Positions 24,550-33,348 of a DNA stretch of 64,000 nt are shown piece after piece; the first letter of the stretch is position 1, and each line of letters opens with the position of its first letter. The notes under the pieces were generated by a model that was not told the DNA's origin, did no database searches, and was given only the letters and a program-made list of their open reading frames with translations. The position numbers were made by a program, and so were the translations under genes. Source of the stretch: Fictibacillus nanhaiensis (GTDB lineage Bacteria > Bacillota > Bacilli > Bacillales > Fictibacillaceae); assembly GCA_016401345.1 (NCBI GenBank), contig JAEACG010000001.1:868001-932000 (forward strand), in the 5' to 3' direction.

Positions 24550-25374
24550 TTATAGCTTTGTAGTTCTGTAGCTTCCCAATACTCGTACATCATGTCCGAA
24601 GGCTTCAAGTATCGTAATTGCTTTGTTCATTTTCTCTTCATGAAAACCATTTTGAGCTTCTACAAAAAAATGATACGTCCCAAGCTGCTTTTTCGTGGGT
24701 CTCGATTCAATCCACGTTAAGTTGATAGATAGCGCTGTAAATACGTTCAATATGGATGAAAGGACACCCGAATAATCTGATGTTGGTGAAATCAACAACA
24801 TCGTTTTTGTGTTCTCGGGGTGAATTTCTTTATTCTCCTTGCTGATCACAACAAAGCGCGTATGGTTATTGCTGTTGTCTTGAATCCCACTTTTAATGAT
24901 TTCTAGATCAAAGACTTCGGCAGCATATTTGGATGCAATGGCGGCAACATCTTTTCTTTCTTGATTGTTAACAGCTTGTGCCGCTGCAGATGTGCTATCA
25001 TAATGCTTGCTCTTTACTTTTGCTTCTCGAATAAAATCTCTACACTGCGCGAGAGCAGGAACGATTGACCATACTTCACGTATCTCTTCTAAATGAGCTC
25101 CTTTTAATGCCAGAAGGTGCAAGGAAACGGGAAAGATGATCTCAGCTTCTACAAAGAGATCATGTCTCAACAATCCGTCTGCCGTAATATTAATCGTGCC
25201 TTCAATTGAGTTTTCAATGGGTACGATCCCTTTATCTGCTATACCCTCTTCTACGGCTTCAAGTACATCTACAATAGAATCACATTTATGCCATTCATTC
25301 TCTTGATCTGCAAAATAACGAAAGGCAGCTTCTTCCGAGAAACTTCCCTGTGGACCTAAGTATGCAACTTTCAT
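24550..25374 (-). CDS. pheA: Prephenate dehydratase
   Basis: A 274-residue monofunctional prephenate dehydratase, converting prephenate to phenylpyruvate in phenylalanine synthesis. The N-terminal AYLGPQGSFSEEAA, GIVPIENSIEGT and the catalytic TRF motif in NNHTRFVVI are all present. The C-terminal ACT domain has the ESRP motif (WIESRPTKKQLGTYHFFVE in pieces), the feedback site for phenylalanine. No chorismate mutase is fused. It stands alone between terminators, unlike many pheA genes that follow obg/pheB. Confidence 0.95.
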   Translation of the reverse strand: MKVAYLGPQGSFSEEAAFRYFADQENEWHKCDSIVDVLEAVEEGIADKGIVPIENSIEGTINITADGLLRHDLFVEAEIIFPVSLHLLALKGAHLEEIREVWSIVPALAQCRDFIREAKVKSKHYDSTSAAAQAVNNQERKDVAAIASKYAAEVFDLEIIKSGIQDNSNNHTRFVVISKENKEIHPENTKTMLLISPTSDYSGVLSSILNVFTALSINLTWIESRPTKKQLGTYHFFVEAQNGFHEEKMNKAITILEAFGHDVRVLGSYRTTKL

Positions 25375-25581
25375 GAATTAGATAACGCCTGCCTTTAGTT
25401 TTTCATATCAGTATACAACGATTAAGGACGTACACCAACCTTTTTTCACTAAAAGATTTGTCTTATTTAACTTCAACGACGATACTGCTGAATCTTTTCC
25501 CTCAATTTTCTTGTTTTTTGTACTGTTGTACAAGCCATTTTCACCAAGAACCATATATTGAAACAGAGGGGGGGTGATTAC

Positions 25582-26010
25582 TTGGCTAAATTTCTTGATT
25601 TAAGAACAAGTCAAAATGCAAGTTACTCTAACTCGATTGCCCAACCGATTACTGTAGCAGGTGCTCCCCAATTATTCGGAAGAATCGGTTTAGGTACAGT
25701 TGGAGCTGGCCCTAATATTAGGGTGCTCTTACAAGGTGCCGTTTCGCTGCAGCTGCCATTACTTCCTGCCGTCACTACGATAACGATTCAAGTCGTGCGG
25801 GGTACAAGCCCAAACTCTCCTCTAGTTTATTCCGCCAGTGAAAATATGGACTTGAATATTTTAGGACCACAGACTTTTGCATTTAACGCGCTTGATTTTA
25901 ATCCTCCAGCGGATATTCAACAAACATATTCAGCTTATATTTCAGTAAGTTTAGTTGGCGTTGTCCGAGTAGGACCTGAAAGCTTCTCCGGGGTTGCGGT
26001 AAGCGATTAA
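25582..26010 (+). CDS. Spore-surface/exosporium-like beta-rich protein
   Basis: A 142-residue protein, rich in valine, serine, asparagine and proline with no signal peptide, lysine-poor and predicted to be almost all beta strand. The style (ASYSNSIAQPITVAGAPQLFG, then LLQGAVSLQLPLLP and YSAYISVSLVGVV) resembles exosporium proteins such as BxpB/ExsF and BclA C-terminal jelly-roll domains, though I cannot prove homology. I start at TTG 25582, following GAGGGGGGGTG. The frame from 25558 overlaps this ribosome site. A terminator follows. Expression in the mother cell late in sporulation would fit, but I see no convincing SigK promoter. Confidence 0.6.
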   Translation: MAKFLDLRTSQNASYSNSIAQPITVAGAPQLFGRIGLGTVGAGPNIRVLLQGAVSLQLPLLPAVTTITIQVVRGTSPNSPLVYSASENMDLNILGPQTFAFNALDFNPPADIQQTYSAYISVSLVGVVRVGPESFSGVAVSD

Positions 26011-26017
26011 CGATATA

Positions 26018-26049
26018 GAAACAACCTTCTTTGCGAAGGTTGTTTTTTT
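26018..26049 (+). terminator. Terminator after the spore-surface-like gene
   Basis: AACAACCTTC and GAAGGTTGTT around a 5-base loop, followed by T7. Confidence 0.88.
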
Positions 26050-26139
26050 ACAAGAATTATTGAAACAGAGAGCCCCATTATTCCAGAACAACATTGTAAG
26101 TTAAATTATCTAAACTTTAGACGTACCATCAAGCAACGA

Positions 26140-26445
26140 TTGCAGAGAATGTACGAATGGTTTAGAAAGAGCTCTTCTATATTATTTATTAGATGGTCGC
26201 TTATTGATATCGATGAAGAGCAACTGAAAAAAGAAACTGCTGAATTAGAGATGGTATTATCCACATGTGTAAAAGGTGATTTTATCATTCTAATGATTTA
26301 TCCTACAGACAAGGTAGGACAACTAACAGAAGTAAATTGGGGTATGAAGCATGTGTGTGTCATTTATGTACCTGTAAAAATAGATCCCATTACACATAAT
26401 GATACTTGGGACCATTTATTAAATGGCGTATCAATAAAATATTAA
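26140..26445 (+). pseudogene. Possible gene remnant, start not supported
   Basis: A 101-residue frame (IDIDEEQLKKETAELEMVL, then DFIILMIYPTDKVG and HVCVIYVPVKIDPIT) with protein-like composition. No ribosome site precedes the TTG at 26140 or the ATG three codons later. The frame is open upstream, without a start codon, back to the terminator near 26048. It may be a 5'-truncated relic of a larger gene, or a real short gene with a weak start. Family not recognised. Confidence 0.4.
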
Positions 26446-26595
26446 TTCTACAATATGGGTGTGCAAGTTTATTCTAACGCTATCCAGGTTTTTCTTAATA
26501 TATTTATAAAATTTAATAAAAAGTTTACAGTAGAAGGTTTCCTAGTTAATCACTATGTGCTACGCTCTTATATAGGATAATATAACTAGACTAGG

Positions 26596-26751
26596 ATGTT
26601 TTTAAAGATGTGTGATGACCAAATAGCAATAAAAATAATAAAAAAATTAGGTCTATTGTTTGAAGAATATAAATGCTGTAAATGTGAAAAACACAAACAA
26701 AAGTTAGTACGCGATATTCAGCTTTTGGGTGAAAAACTAGAAGAAATTTAA
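26596..26751 (+). CDS. Cys-rich micro-protein of 51 residues, unknown
   Basis: A 51-residue frame from ATG 26596 (MFLKMCDDQIAIKI onward) containing KCCKCEKHK, a C-C-x-C-x2-H cluster, and a charged helical tail (DIQLLGEKLEEI). A second ATG at 26608 is also possible. The ribosome site is only AGG, weak for this genome. It is followed within 16 bases by a terminator hairpin, which favours a real transcript. A role in metal binding or regulation is speculation. Confidence 0.45.
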   Translation: MFLKMCDDQIAIKIIKKLGLLFEEYKCCKCEKHKQKLVRDIQLLGEKLEEI

Positions 26752-26766
26752 GACTGTTCTATAAAT

Positions 26767-26806
26767 GAAGCTTAACATTTATACATGTTGAGCTTCTTGT
26801 CTTTTT
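26767..26806 (+). terminator. Terminator after the Cys-rich micro-protein
   Basis: GAAGCTTAACAT pairs with ATGTTGAGCTTC (one mismatch) around TTATAC, followed by a T-rich tract. Confidence 0.75.
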
Positions 26807-26811
26807 AAAGC

Positions 26812-26844
26812 AAAAAAGCCATCCAAAATCTGGACGGCTTTTTT
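26812..26844. terminator. Terminator of the LtaS-family gene
   Basis: AAAAAAGCC-ATCCA pairs with TGGA-CGGCTTTTTT. Symmetric A/T runs allow use from both directions. Confidence 0.85.
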
Positions 26845-26847
26845 GTG

Positions 26848-28794
26848 TTAGTCGTTTGTTTCACTTTTAGGTTTTTCTTCTTCTTTGATGTTGTAATCAT
26901 ATTTAGAAGGATCAACTGGCTTGAACCCTTTTACTTTATGGAATCGAAGCAAGTCACCGTAAACGGTTCGGTCAGATAGGTCCAACTTCGTCTCTGCTTC
27001 TTTTTCGATGGCTTTAATTTCTTTTGTTTCCTTAACAGACTCACCGGATTTAGAGTCGTAATATTTGCCATCAATTCCGGTTACAGTAGGTGAAACAAAA
27101 TCTCCATTACGCAACGGAAGGACTTGGTCATGATTCTTAGACAATAGATCAGTACCAAACTGAATGTACTCTTTCGTATCCATTCCTAACAAATGCATTA
27201 GCGTTGGACGAATGTCGATCTGACCTCCAACTTTATCAATGGTTCCACCTTTTAAACCTGGTGCATGAATAAATAATGGTACCTTTTGAAGTTGTGTGTT
27301 CTCAAAAGGTGTAATCTCTTTTCCGAGTACTTTTTCCATTGATTTATTACGTGTTTCGGCAATCCCGTAATGGTCACCATACATCACGACCATAGTGTTA
27401 TCATATAATCCCGCTTCTTTTAAGTCCGTAAAGAACTGTTGAAGAGCTTCGTCCATATATCTTGCCGTTTGGAAATAACGGTCTACCGTTCCATCTCCTG
27501 TTGTGTGAGGCTCAATCGTAGCTTCCTCTTCTGTGATCGGATAAGGGAAATGGTTCGATAGTGTAATGAATTTAGAGTAGAACGGCTGCTTTAACGATTT
27601 AAGCATCGGCATAGATTCTTCAAAGAACGGCTTATCTTTTAGACCATAATTCTCAACATCTTCCTCGTTCATATCGTAATGTTCTGCATCAAAGAACTTT
27701 TGATAACCAAAGCGCTTATAGATCACATCTCGATTCCAGAACGACTTGTAGTTACCATGGAAGACAGCTGTTGAATAACCTTGTTGCTCCATAATGGCTG
27801 GTGCTGCTTGATAAGTGTTTTCGCCTTTTGTTGTAAACGCTGTTCCTTGTGGTAATCCATATAACGAGTTCTCAATCATAAACTCAGCATCAGCTGTTTT
27901 ACCTTGTGATGTTTGATGATAAAAATTGTTAAAATACAACGTGTTTTTATCTTGTGTTAACGAGTTTAAGAAAGGTGTTACTTCTTGTCCGTTCAATTTG
28001 TAATTAATCGCAAAATTTTGCAGCGACTCTAAGTGAAGATAGATGACGTTCATGCCTTTTGCTTTTCCGAAATATTCCGGATTAGGTTCAGCATAATTAG
28101 CCTTCACATAGTTCTCTACTTCTGTAACATCATCTGTGTCTGCAAGTGCACGCTGTGCGGAAGATTTCGAGCTTAGTACAGCATCATAGAGCGTGTAGTT
28201 ATACATCCCTAAGTATTTTACGATATAGTTTCGGTCAAACGTTCTAGTCAACAACTGCGGGCGATCCATCTCCGCTAACAATAAGTTTGCAGATAATGCA
28301 ATAACTGCAGCTAGACCAACCGTTAAGATACTTTTTCGTTTTACTCTGATTGGTTCTGGATTAATTTTCTTTGTTAAGACTAATACTAATAATACAACGA
28401 TATCTAGAAAAAACAGGACGTCATACGGATTGAACAGAGCTCCTATACTATTTCCGATTGTTCCTGCATTTTTTGTCTGCGTTAATGTTGGCAGCGTAAT
28501 AAAGTCTGTGAAAAAGCGATAATAAAGCATATTTGCAAATAACATTAAAGTCATTGCTGTATTGATGATAATCATCCAAACGTATGATTTTCTTCCCTTT
28601 GCAAACAAGGCAAAGCCTACAAATAAGAGTGCTGAGCCAATTGGATTGATAAACAAGATGAATTCTTGAAATCCACCTTCAACTCCCAAATTAAATTCCG
28701 TTTTATAAGCGGCATAAGATTTTATCCAAACTAAAACAACTGTAAGCAGAAAAAATCCCATATGTTTGTTTAATAATTGTTTTTGGTTAATCAT
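26848..28794 (-). CDS. Lipoteichoic acid synthase family protein (LtaS/YfnI/YqgS/YvgJ group)
   Basis: A 648-residue membrane sulfatase-fold enzyme that polymerises glycerol-phosphate from phosphatidylglycerol, or primes that reaction. Five N-terminal membrane segments lie before residue about 175. A signal-peptidase-like site SSAQRALA (211-218) precedes the extracellular catalytic domain. The metal-binding E256 is in LHLESLQN and the nucleophile T300 in HQTSQGKTADAEF. All catalytic signatures look intact. Which of the four Bacillus paralogues it corresponds to cannot be decided here. AGAGGTG precedes ATG 28794. Monocistronic. Confidence 0.92.
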   Translation of the reverse strand: MINQKQLLNKHMGFFLLTVVLVWIKSYAAYKTEFNLGVEGGFQEFILFINPIGSALLFVGFALFAKGRKSYVWMIIINTAMTLMLFANMLYYRFFTDFITLPTLTQTKNAGTIGNSIGALFNPYDVLFFLDIVVLLVLVLTKKINPEPIRVKRKSILTVGLAAVIALSANLLLAEMDRPQLLTRTFDRNYIVKYLGMYNYTLYDAVLSSKSSAQRALADTDDVTEVENYVKANYAEPNPEYFGKAKGMNVIYLHLESLQNFAINYKLNGQEVTPFLNSLTQDKNTLYFNNFYHQTSQGKTADAEFMIENSLYGLPQGTAFTTKGENTYQAAPAIMEQQGYSTAVFHGNYKSFWNRDVIYKRFGYQKFFDAEHYDMNEEDVENYGLKDKPFFEESMPMLKSLKQPFYSKFITLSNHFPYPITEEEATIEPHTTGDGTVDRYFQTARYMDEALQQFFTDLKEAGLYDNTMVVMYGDHYGIAETRNKSMEKVLGKEITPFENTQLQKVPLFIHAPGLKGGTIDKVGGQIDIRPTLMHLLGMDTKEYIQFGTDLLSKNHDQVLPLRNGDFVSPTVTGIDGKYYDSKSGESVKETKEIKAIEKEAETKLDLSDRTVYGDLLRFHKVKGFKPVDPSKYDYNIKEEEKPKSETND

Positions 28795-28959
28795 TCTATC
28801 ACCTCTGAAGTTTCAGTAACCAATCTATCATTCTAGTTTATTTTTAGATCTTTATCAATTACTTTCGCGGAAAACAATATAAAAGATAGTACACCTTATT
28901 AACTAAAAAGTCAACGAAACATACCTTCCTCTATTACCATGAGATATTATGCATACCAG

Positions 28960-28988
28960 AAAAAGCTACTCTTCTGAGCAGCTTTTTA
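28960..28988 (-). terminator. Terminator after selO
   Basis: AAAAGCTACTC pairs with GAGCAGCTTTT (one mismatch) around TTCT; the minus strand continues in T-rich sequence. The rest of the 28795-29018 gap shows no other feature. Confidence 0.75.
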
Positions 28989-29018
28989 TCTATATGTTCT
29001 TCATTTATTTTTATGTGA

Positions 29019-30476
29019 TCATGTCCCACAAAATGTTCGGTACGGTCCTTCTGTTTCAGGTGGTAGTTGCATGTATTCTTCTTGATCTGGTAAATAATCG
29101 TAAGGCATAGATAAGACATGATGAAGTCTTTCCAGTACGCTGTAATCACCATTTTCAGCTGCTTGAATAGCCTCTTCCACTCTATGATTTCTTGGAATGA
29201 TGGATGGATTGTTGTTTCGCATCAACTGCAATGTTTCTTCCTTGGACTTTGGTTGTCTCGTTTTTCTTTCTTCCCACTTTTGATGCCAAGTCTTAAAATC
29301 TTCCCCTTCAAAAAGATCAGAACAATCTTTGTTGCCAAGCGTTAAGGAACGGAATGTATTTGTATAGTCAGCTTTATAGGTAGTCATGAGTGAAAGTAGT
29401 TCTTCTATAAGAGATTGATCTTCTTTCTCTTTATTATATAGTCCAAGCTTTGATCGCATACCTCTAAAATAGTTAGCATGATACAGATCAGAGAATCCAT
29501 ATAAAACTTCTTGTGCCAATTCAACTGCCTTTTCTTGTTCATCGTGTAAGAGTGGCAATAATGTTTCAGCGAATCGAGCAAGATTCCAACCTGCAATACG
29601 AGGCTGGTTAGCGTAAGCATAACGCCCTTCTCTATCAATTGAACTGAAAACAGTTAGTGGATCATATTTGTCCATGAATGCACAAGGACCATAATCAATC
29701 GTTTCTCCGCTGATTGTCATATTGTCGGTGTTCATAACGCCGTGGATAAAACCAACAAGCTGCCACTTCGAAATTAAATACGCCTGCTGTTCAATCACTT
29801 TTTTGAGTAAACTCAAATATGGATTTCCGTCACTCTCCACTTCAGGATAATGGCGCTTCAAACTATAATCTGCTAACTCTTTCAATTCATCGAGTGTTCC
29901 CCATTTTGATGCAAACTCAAACGTACCCACTCGTAGATGGCTTGACGCTACCCTGGTCATGATTGCTCCTGAAAGAGCCGTTTCACGCATGATTGATTCA
30001 CCAGTGGTCACAACCGCTAGACTTCGGGTCGTTGGAATGCCTAATGCGTGCATCGCTTCACTCACAATATATTCACGAAGCATCGGACCAAGAGCTGCCC
30101 GTCCGTCTCCTCCTCTAGAATAGGGAGTCCTTCCTGAACCCTTTAGTTGAATGTCAAAACGTTTCCCATCAGGAGTGATCTGCTCTCCTACCATTAATGC
30201 TCGTCCATCACCTAACATATTAAAATAACCAAACTGATGTCCCGCATAGGCTTGCGCTATAGAAGATCCACCTTCCGGAAGCTCGTTGCCTGCAAATACG
30301 TTTACAGCATCTTCATCTCGAAGGAATTCTGCGTTCAATCCAAGAGACATAGCCACCGATTCATTAAGCACAACTAATTTTGGTGAAACAACTGGATTTG
30401 GGTAGATGATAGAGAAAAATTTATCTGGAAGTTCAGCATAACTGTTATCTAAATTCCAGCCTTTTACTTTCGTCAT
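29019..30476 (-). CDS. selO: Protein adenylyltransferase SelO (YdiU/UPF0061 family)
   Basis: A 485-residue pseudokinase-fold AMPylator. Family hallmarks: [42 protein letters not shown] (in pieces) and [25 protein letters not shown] (in pieces), the last carrying the inverted-ATP metal-binding N and D residues. SelO transfers AMP to Ser/Thr/Tyr of metabolic proteins and is linked to redox stress in other organisms. Eukaryotic SelO has selenocysteine near its end; here the third residue from the C-terminus is cysteine (RTFCGT). Start ATG 30476 follows AAGGTGTTCTTCTC. Monocistronic. Confidence 0.92.
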   Translation of the reverse strand: MTKVKGWNLDNSYAELPDKFFSIIYPNPVVSPKLVVLNESVAMSLGLNAEFLRDEDAVNVFAGNELPEGGSSIAQAYAGHQFGYFNMLGDGRALMVGEQITPDGKRFDIQLKGSGRTPYSRGGDGRAALGPMLREYIVSEAMHALGIPTTRSLAVVTTGESIMRETALSGAIMTRVASSHLRVGTFEFASKWGTLDELKELADYSLKRHYPEVESDGNPYLSLLKKVIEQQAYLISKWQLVGFIHGVMNTDNMTISGETIDYGPCAFMDKYDPLTVFSSIDREGRYAYANQPRIAGWNLARFAETLLPLLHDEQEKAVELAQEVLYGFSDLYHANYFRGMRSKLGLYNKEKEDQSLIEELLSLMTTYKADYTNTFRSLTLGNKDCSDLFEGEDFKTWHQKWEERKTRQPKSKEETLQLMRNNNPSIIPRNHRVEEAIQAAENGDYSVLERLHHVLSMPYDYLPDQEEYMQLPPETEGPYRTFCGT

Positions 30477-30644
30477 GAGAAGAACACCTTCTTTTATATG
30501 ATTATATCCTTGATTTCTAATTCCACCTTAACATATTAGATCTGTCCTTGTTTGTTATCTGTATATTACTCTGATTAGAAAGTAATTGATCATAAGAAAA
30601 CTCGGAAAAATTTAATCCGAGTTCTGTCTAAACGATATCATTCC

Positions 30645-30896
30645 TTAAGCACTTAGTTTTTTCATAATAGCTGATGGATTAGAAGTAAACAAAATATAGG
30701 TTTGTTTTTTTGTCTCAATAAAAACCCGATCTGTCATTCCATACTGGAAACCGATACGGATAGCTTCCTTATTTTCTCCACCATATGTATCGTCTAATCC
30801 TACATTAAGAATTTCATCGGCAGGAATCTCTACCCTTAATAGCTGCCATCGAATAATAAAGTTGTTATCTATCTTTTTTACACTAACCTCAATCAT
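30645..30896 (-). CDS. PH-like domain protein (SunI/YnzG type)
   Basis: An 83-residue protein, all-beta with a final helix, starting MIEVSVKKIDNNFIIRW and containing EIPADEILNVGLDDTYGG and KQTYILFTSNPS. This order resembles the bacterial PH-like domain of B. subtilis SunI/YnzG, one of which gives immunity to sublancin. There is no lantibiotic gene here, so immunity is not implied. ATG 30896 is 4 to 5 bases after GGGGTGGAG; the longer frame overlaps this ribosome site. Confidence 0.6.
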   Translation of the reverse strand: MIEVSVKKIDNNFIIRWQLLRVEIPADEILNVGLDDTYGGENKEAIRIGFQYGMTDRVFIETKKQTYILFTSNPSAIMKKLSA

Positions 30897-30968
30897 TACT
30901 CTCCACCCCAATTTTTTGTCTTATTATTTAATACGTTATAGGTGATGGAAAGTTTCGGTAATCGTTAT

Positions 30969-31691
30969 CTAAAGCTGAATGATTGCATGTTTATTTAAGA
31001 ATAATTCTAAAATCTTTGTATATATTTCTGGTTGCTCTGAATGCACTAAATGAGATGCATAAGGGATAATCGAAACATGAACATGTTTATTTAACTTTGG
31101 ATAGATAATTGCCCCTTTTGTTTCATTAACATTACCTTCTCCAACTAAAAATAAAATAGGTAGACTCATCTCTTTCAATCCACTAGTTTCTTTAAAAGGA
31201 TACCAATCTTCTTTTCTACCCATAAGAATAAACTGCTTCCATCCTTCACCATGGAGATTATTAAAATAATCGATTATTTCTTGATTCTCTAAGATACTCG
31301 ATTGATTTGCTACGTCTTTTTGATGTAGTTCTAACCAGTTAGAAGGCTTTTCTGGTAAAACACCTGAAATTGTTAATGACTGAACTTTATGGGGATAATT
31401 TTGTGAAAGAATCAAACCCACTAATGCACCTAGCGAACAACCAACTATGTGCGCTTTTTTTATGTGTAAATGTTCCATTGTTTCTAGGAGGTCAGTGGCA
31501 GAGTCTTGAAAGAAATTAGAACAATCATTTGTATATGACTTTCCATGACCTCTTAAATCAGGTTTAATTACTTTATAGTTGTTTTTAAAATATTCACTTT
31601 GGTATTCATAATCTGTATTACCTGTTTGTAAACCTGTATGCAGGAAGATTACAGGTTCTCCCATTCCTATAACTTCAGTATGTAAAATCAT
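30969..31691 (-). CDS. Alpha/beta hydrolase
   Basis: A 240-residue alpha/beta-hydrolase-fold enzyme. The oxyanion strand VIFLHTGLQTG, the DLRGHGKS loop and the nucleophile elbow GCSLGAL (Ser near 94) are present; the catalytic histidine is in YASHLVH near the C-terminus and the acid follows LPILFLVGEGN. The sequence is closest in style to pimeloyl-ester/carboxylesterase-like proteins, but the substrate is open. TGGGGGAC precedes ATG 31691. Single gene. Confidence 0.85.
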   Translation of the reverse strand: MILHTEVIGMGEPVIFLHTGLQTGNTDYEYQSEYFKNNYKVIKPDLRGHGKSYTNDCSNFFQDSATDLLETMEHLHIKKAHIVGCSLGALVGLILSQNYPHKVQSLTISGVLPEKPSNWLELHQKDVANQSSILENQEIIDYFNNLHGEGWKQFILMGRKEDWYPFKETSGLKEMSLPILFLVGEGNVNETKGAIIYPKLNKHVHVSIIPYASHLVHSEQPEIYTKILELFLNKHAIIQL

Positions 31692-31754
31692 TTAGTCCCC
31701 CATAGTTTGAGAATTCTTGAGATAACTTATTACTCTTTTCTACAAATGTCTCAC

Positions 31755-32024
31755 TTAATTTCCGAATCCACCATTTCGCCACGCTAATCCGACCATCTCC
31801 ATAAGTAAAAGAGGAACTCCGAGAATGAGTGCTGCTGTAATTGCCAATCCCCGAATACCGATCTTTTTAGGTGACCGAAATGCAAAATACATGGCAGAGA
31901 GTACTCCTACCCACAAGATAAACCGCAAATACTCTATAGAAAAGGCATATGTTTGTATAAAAAGAAAGAAAGCGACTGTAGTAGCACTTAAGAGTAACGA
32001 AATATAACTGTATTTTTCACTCAA
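31755..32024 (-). CDS. Small membrane protein, unknown
   Basis: About 89 residues with three to four hydrophobic segments. TTG 32024 lies 8 bases after GGAGG, whose bases overlap the stop of the upstream lipoprotein gene; GTG 32033 is too close to this ribosome site. Coupled to the lipoprotein gene. No family recognised. Confidence 0.6.
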   Translation of the reverse strand: MSEKYSYISLLLSATTVAFFLFIQTYAFSIEYLRFILWVGVLSAMYFAFRSPKKIGIRGLAITAALILGVPLLLMEMVGLAWRNGGFGN

Positions 32025-32036
32025 AATAAACACCTC

Positions 32037-32531
32037 CTAATAGTCCATCGAATTTGCTGATTTCAAAAGATCCTCCATCTTAAATTCAGAACCCATCAAC
32101 ATCATCCCGTAATAAACATCGTCTTTACTCCAACGAATGGATTTAACGTCAGATGTTTCAGCTTCAATAACAACCTCAGTTCCATCTTTCAATTTTGTTG
32201 TCTTCTTCTCACCTTCATCATTAAAAGTTGCCTTCTTATTTTGAAACGTGGTTACATGAAGGACAGAACCTTTTTCATTACCATAAATAAATTCAGTATG
32301 TAAGATATCCCCTTTTGGATCTCCCGCCGGTTCTGCAGCATATGTTAATTGGACATCTTTTGGCTGAAAAGGAAGTTTTTCTGGAGCTGCCATTTTATTC
32401 TGCACCTCTGTCGACATTTGCTCTATCTCTTTCTTTACACTCGGATAATTCATTTTCAGCTTTTCTACGGCTCCTTTTTCACTGCAAGCTGCCAACATGA
32501 TTAAAAGTAAAAAGCCAAGTATTTTTTTCAT
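32037..32531 (-). CDS. Lipoprotein, unknown
   Basis: A 164-residue protein whose signal peptide MKKILGFLLLIMLAAC ends in a lipobox (LAAC, C16). The mature part is polar with alternating strands (TEFIYGNEKGSVLHVTTFQNK in pieces). No catalytic motif. It should sit on the outer membrane face. Its stop overlaps the ribosome site of the small membrane gene, so they form a two-gene unit. Confidence 0.7.
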   Translation of the reverse strand: MKKILGFLLLIMLAACSEKGAVEKLKMNYPSVKKEIEQMSTEVQNKMAAPEKLPFQPKDVQLTYAAEPAGDPKGDILHTEFIYGNEKGSVLHVTTFQNKKATFNDEGEKKTTKLKDGTEVVIEAETSDVKSIRWSKDDVYYGMMLMGSEFKMEDLLKSANSMDY

Positions 32532-32606
32532 ACAATCACCTCTAATTCTCTATATTCTCCTTCTGGAATTTAATTCCTGTTACTGTAAATCACATTTATT
32601 AGAATG

Positions 32607-32642
32607 AAAAAAAGCTCAGAGTCACCATGACCCTAAGCTTTA
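32607..32642 (-). terminator. Terminator after GNAT gene
   Basis: AAAGCTCAGAGTCA pairs with TGACCCTAAGCTTT (two mismatches); the minus strand continues in TTTTTTT. Confidence 0.75.
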
Positions 32643-32667
32643 CCACAAACCTATATTTAATAATGTT

Positions 32668-33132
32668 CTATAAGATGAATTCCATTGATATTCTTGTATT
32701 TTTATACCCTAATTTCTTATATAACTGATAAGCGGCTTCATTTTCCCCAAAAACACTTAACCCAATAGAGTCTATACCTGACTGTTTTAACATACTTTGA
32801 AGCTTTTCTAATGTACCTTTTCCGTATCCTTTTCTTCTATAGAGCTCGTCTATGAAAATATGATACACGTAGGCTTGATTGATTTCTGGTATCAATCCAT
32901 ACCAGAGGATTCCTACTTTTTCATTGGTTTTGGAGTCTTTAATTTTGTATAAATACTGACCTTCAGTAAACAACCCATCTTTCCATAGGTCCTTCATCAT
33001 CATTTCTGATTCTTCTAATGCTGACTGTAACGATAGGTTAAAGTTCTTAGTGATTTCAAGGGCATAATCTGAAATCATGAATGTTTGATATTCCTTAAAC
33101 TCTTGCTCAGTTAGTAGGTTTAAATGAATCAT
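32668..33132 (-). CDS. GNAT acetyltransferase
   Basis: A 154-residue GNAT-fold protein. The acetyl-CoA loop is in YRRKGYGKGTLEKL, after the strand VYHIFIDE, and the C-terminal LSVFGENEAAYQLYKKLGYKNTRISM is the usual last helix and strand. Substrate unknown. ATG 33132 follows TGGAGAG. The 216-base upstream gap shows no clear element. Confidence 0.82.
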   Translation of the reverse strand: MIHLNLLTEQEFKEYQTFMISDYALEITKNFNLSLQSALEESEMMMKDLWKDGLFTEGQYLYKIKDSKTNEKVGILWYGLIPEINQAYVYHIFIDELYRRKGYGKGTLEKLQSMLKQSGIDSIGLSVFGENEAAYQLYKKLGYKNTRISMEFIL

Positions 33133-33348
33133 GCTATCTCTCCATTCTATTTTTTTATCATTAGAAGGGAGTAAACAGAGACATCATTCATAGAGAATCG
33201 GTGAAAATAAACATTAACCCTTCATGAATAAACATCTTTGTCTACTCATGAGACCATGTTACACAATTTGTATGTGACATTCTTATATGCTCCTTTAGCT
33301 TTCATATTCCAATAGAGTTAATTTTAACATAAAAATCCAATAAATGAA

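Noticed and set aside
25540-25565. SigK-like -10 (CATATATTG) before the spore-surface-like gene
   Set aside because: No matching -35 at correct spacing, and the resulting transcript would start at the ribosome site.
26106-26288. Minus-strand frame of 60 codons
   Set aside because: No ribosome site; it is antisense to the more protein-like plus-strand frame at 26140.
28934-29152. Minus-strand frame of 72 codons at the end of selO
   Set aside because: It overlaps the selO 3' end in another frame and includes the selO terminator.
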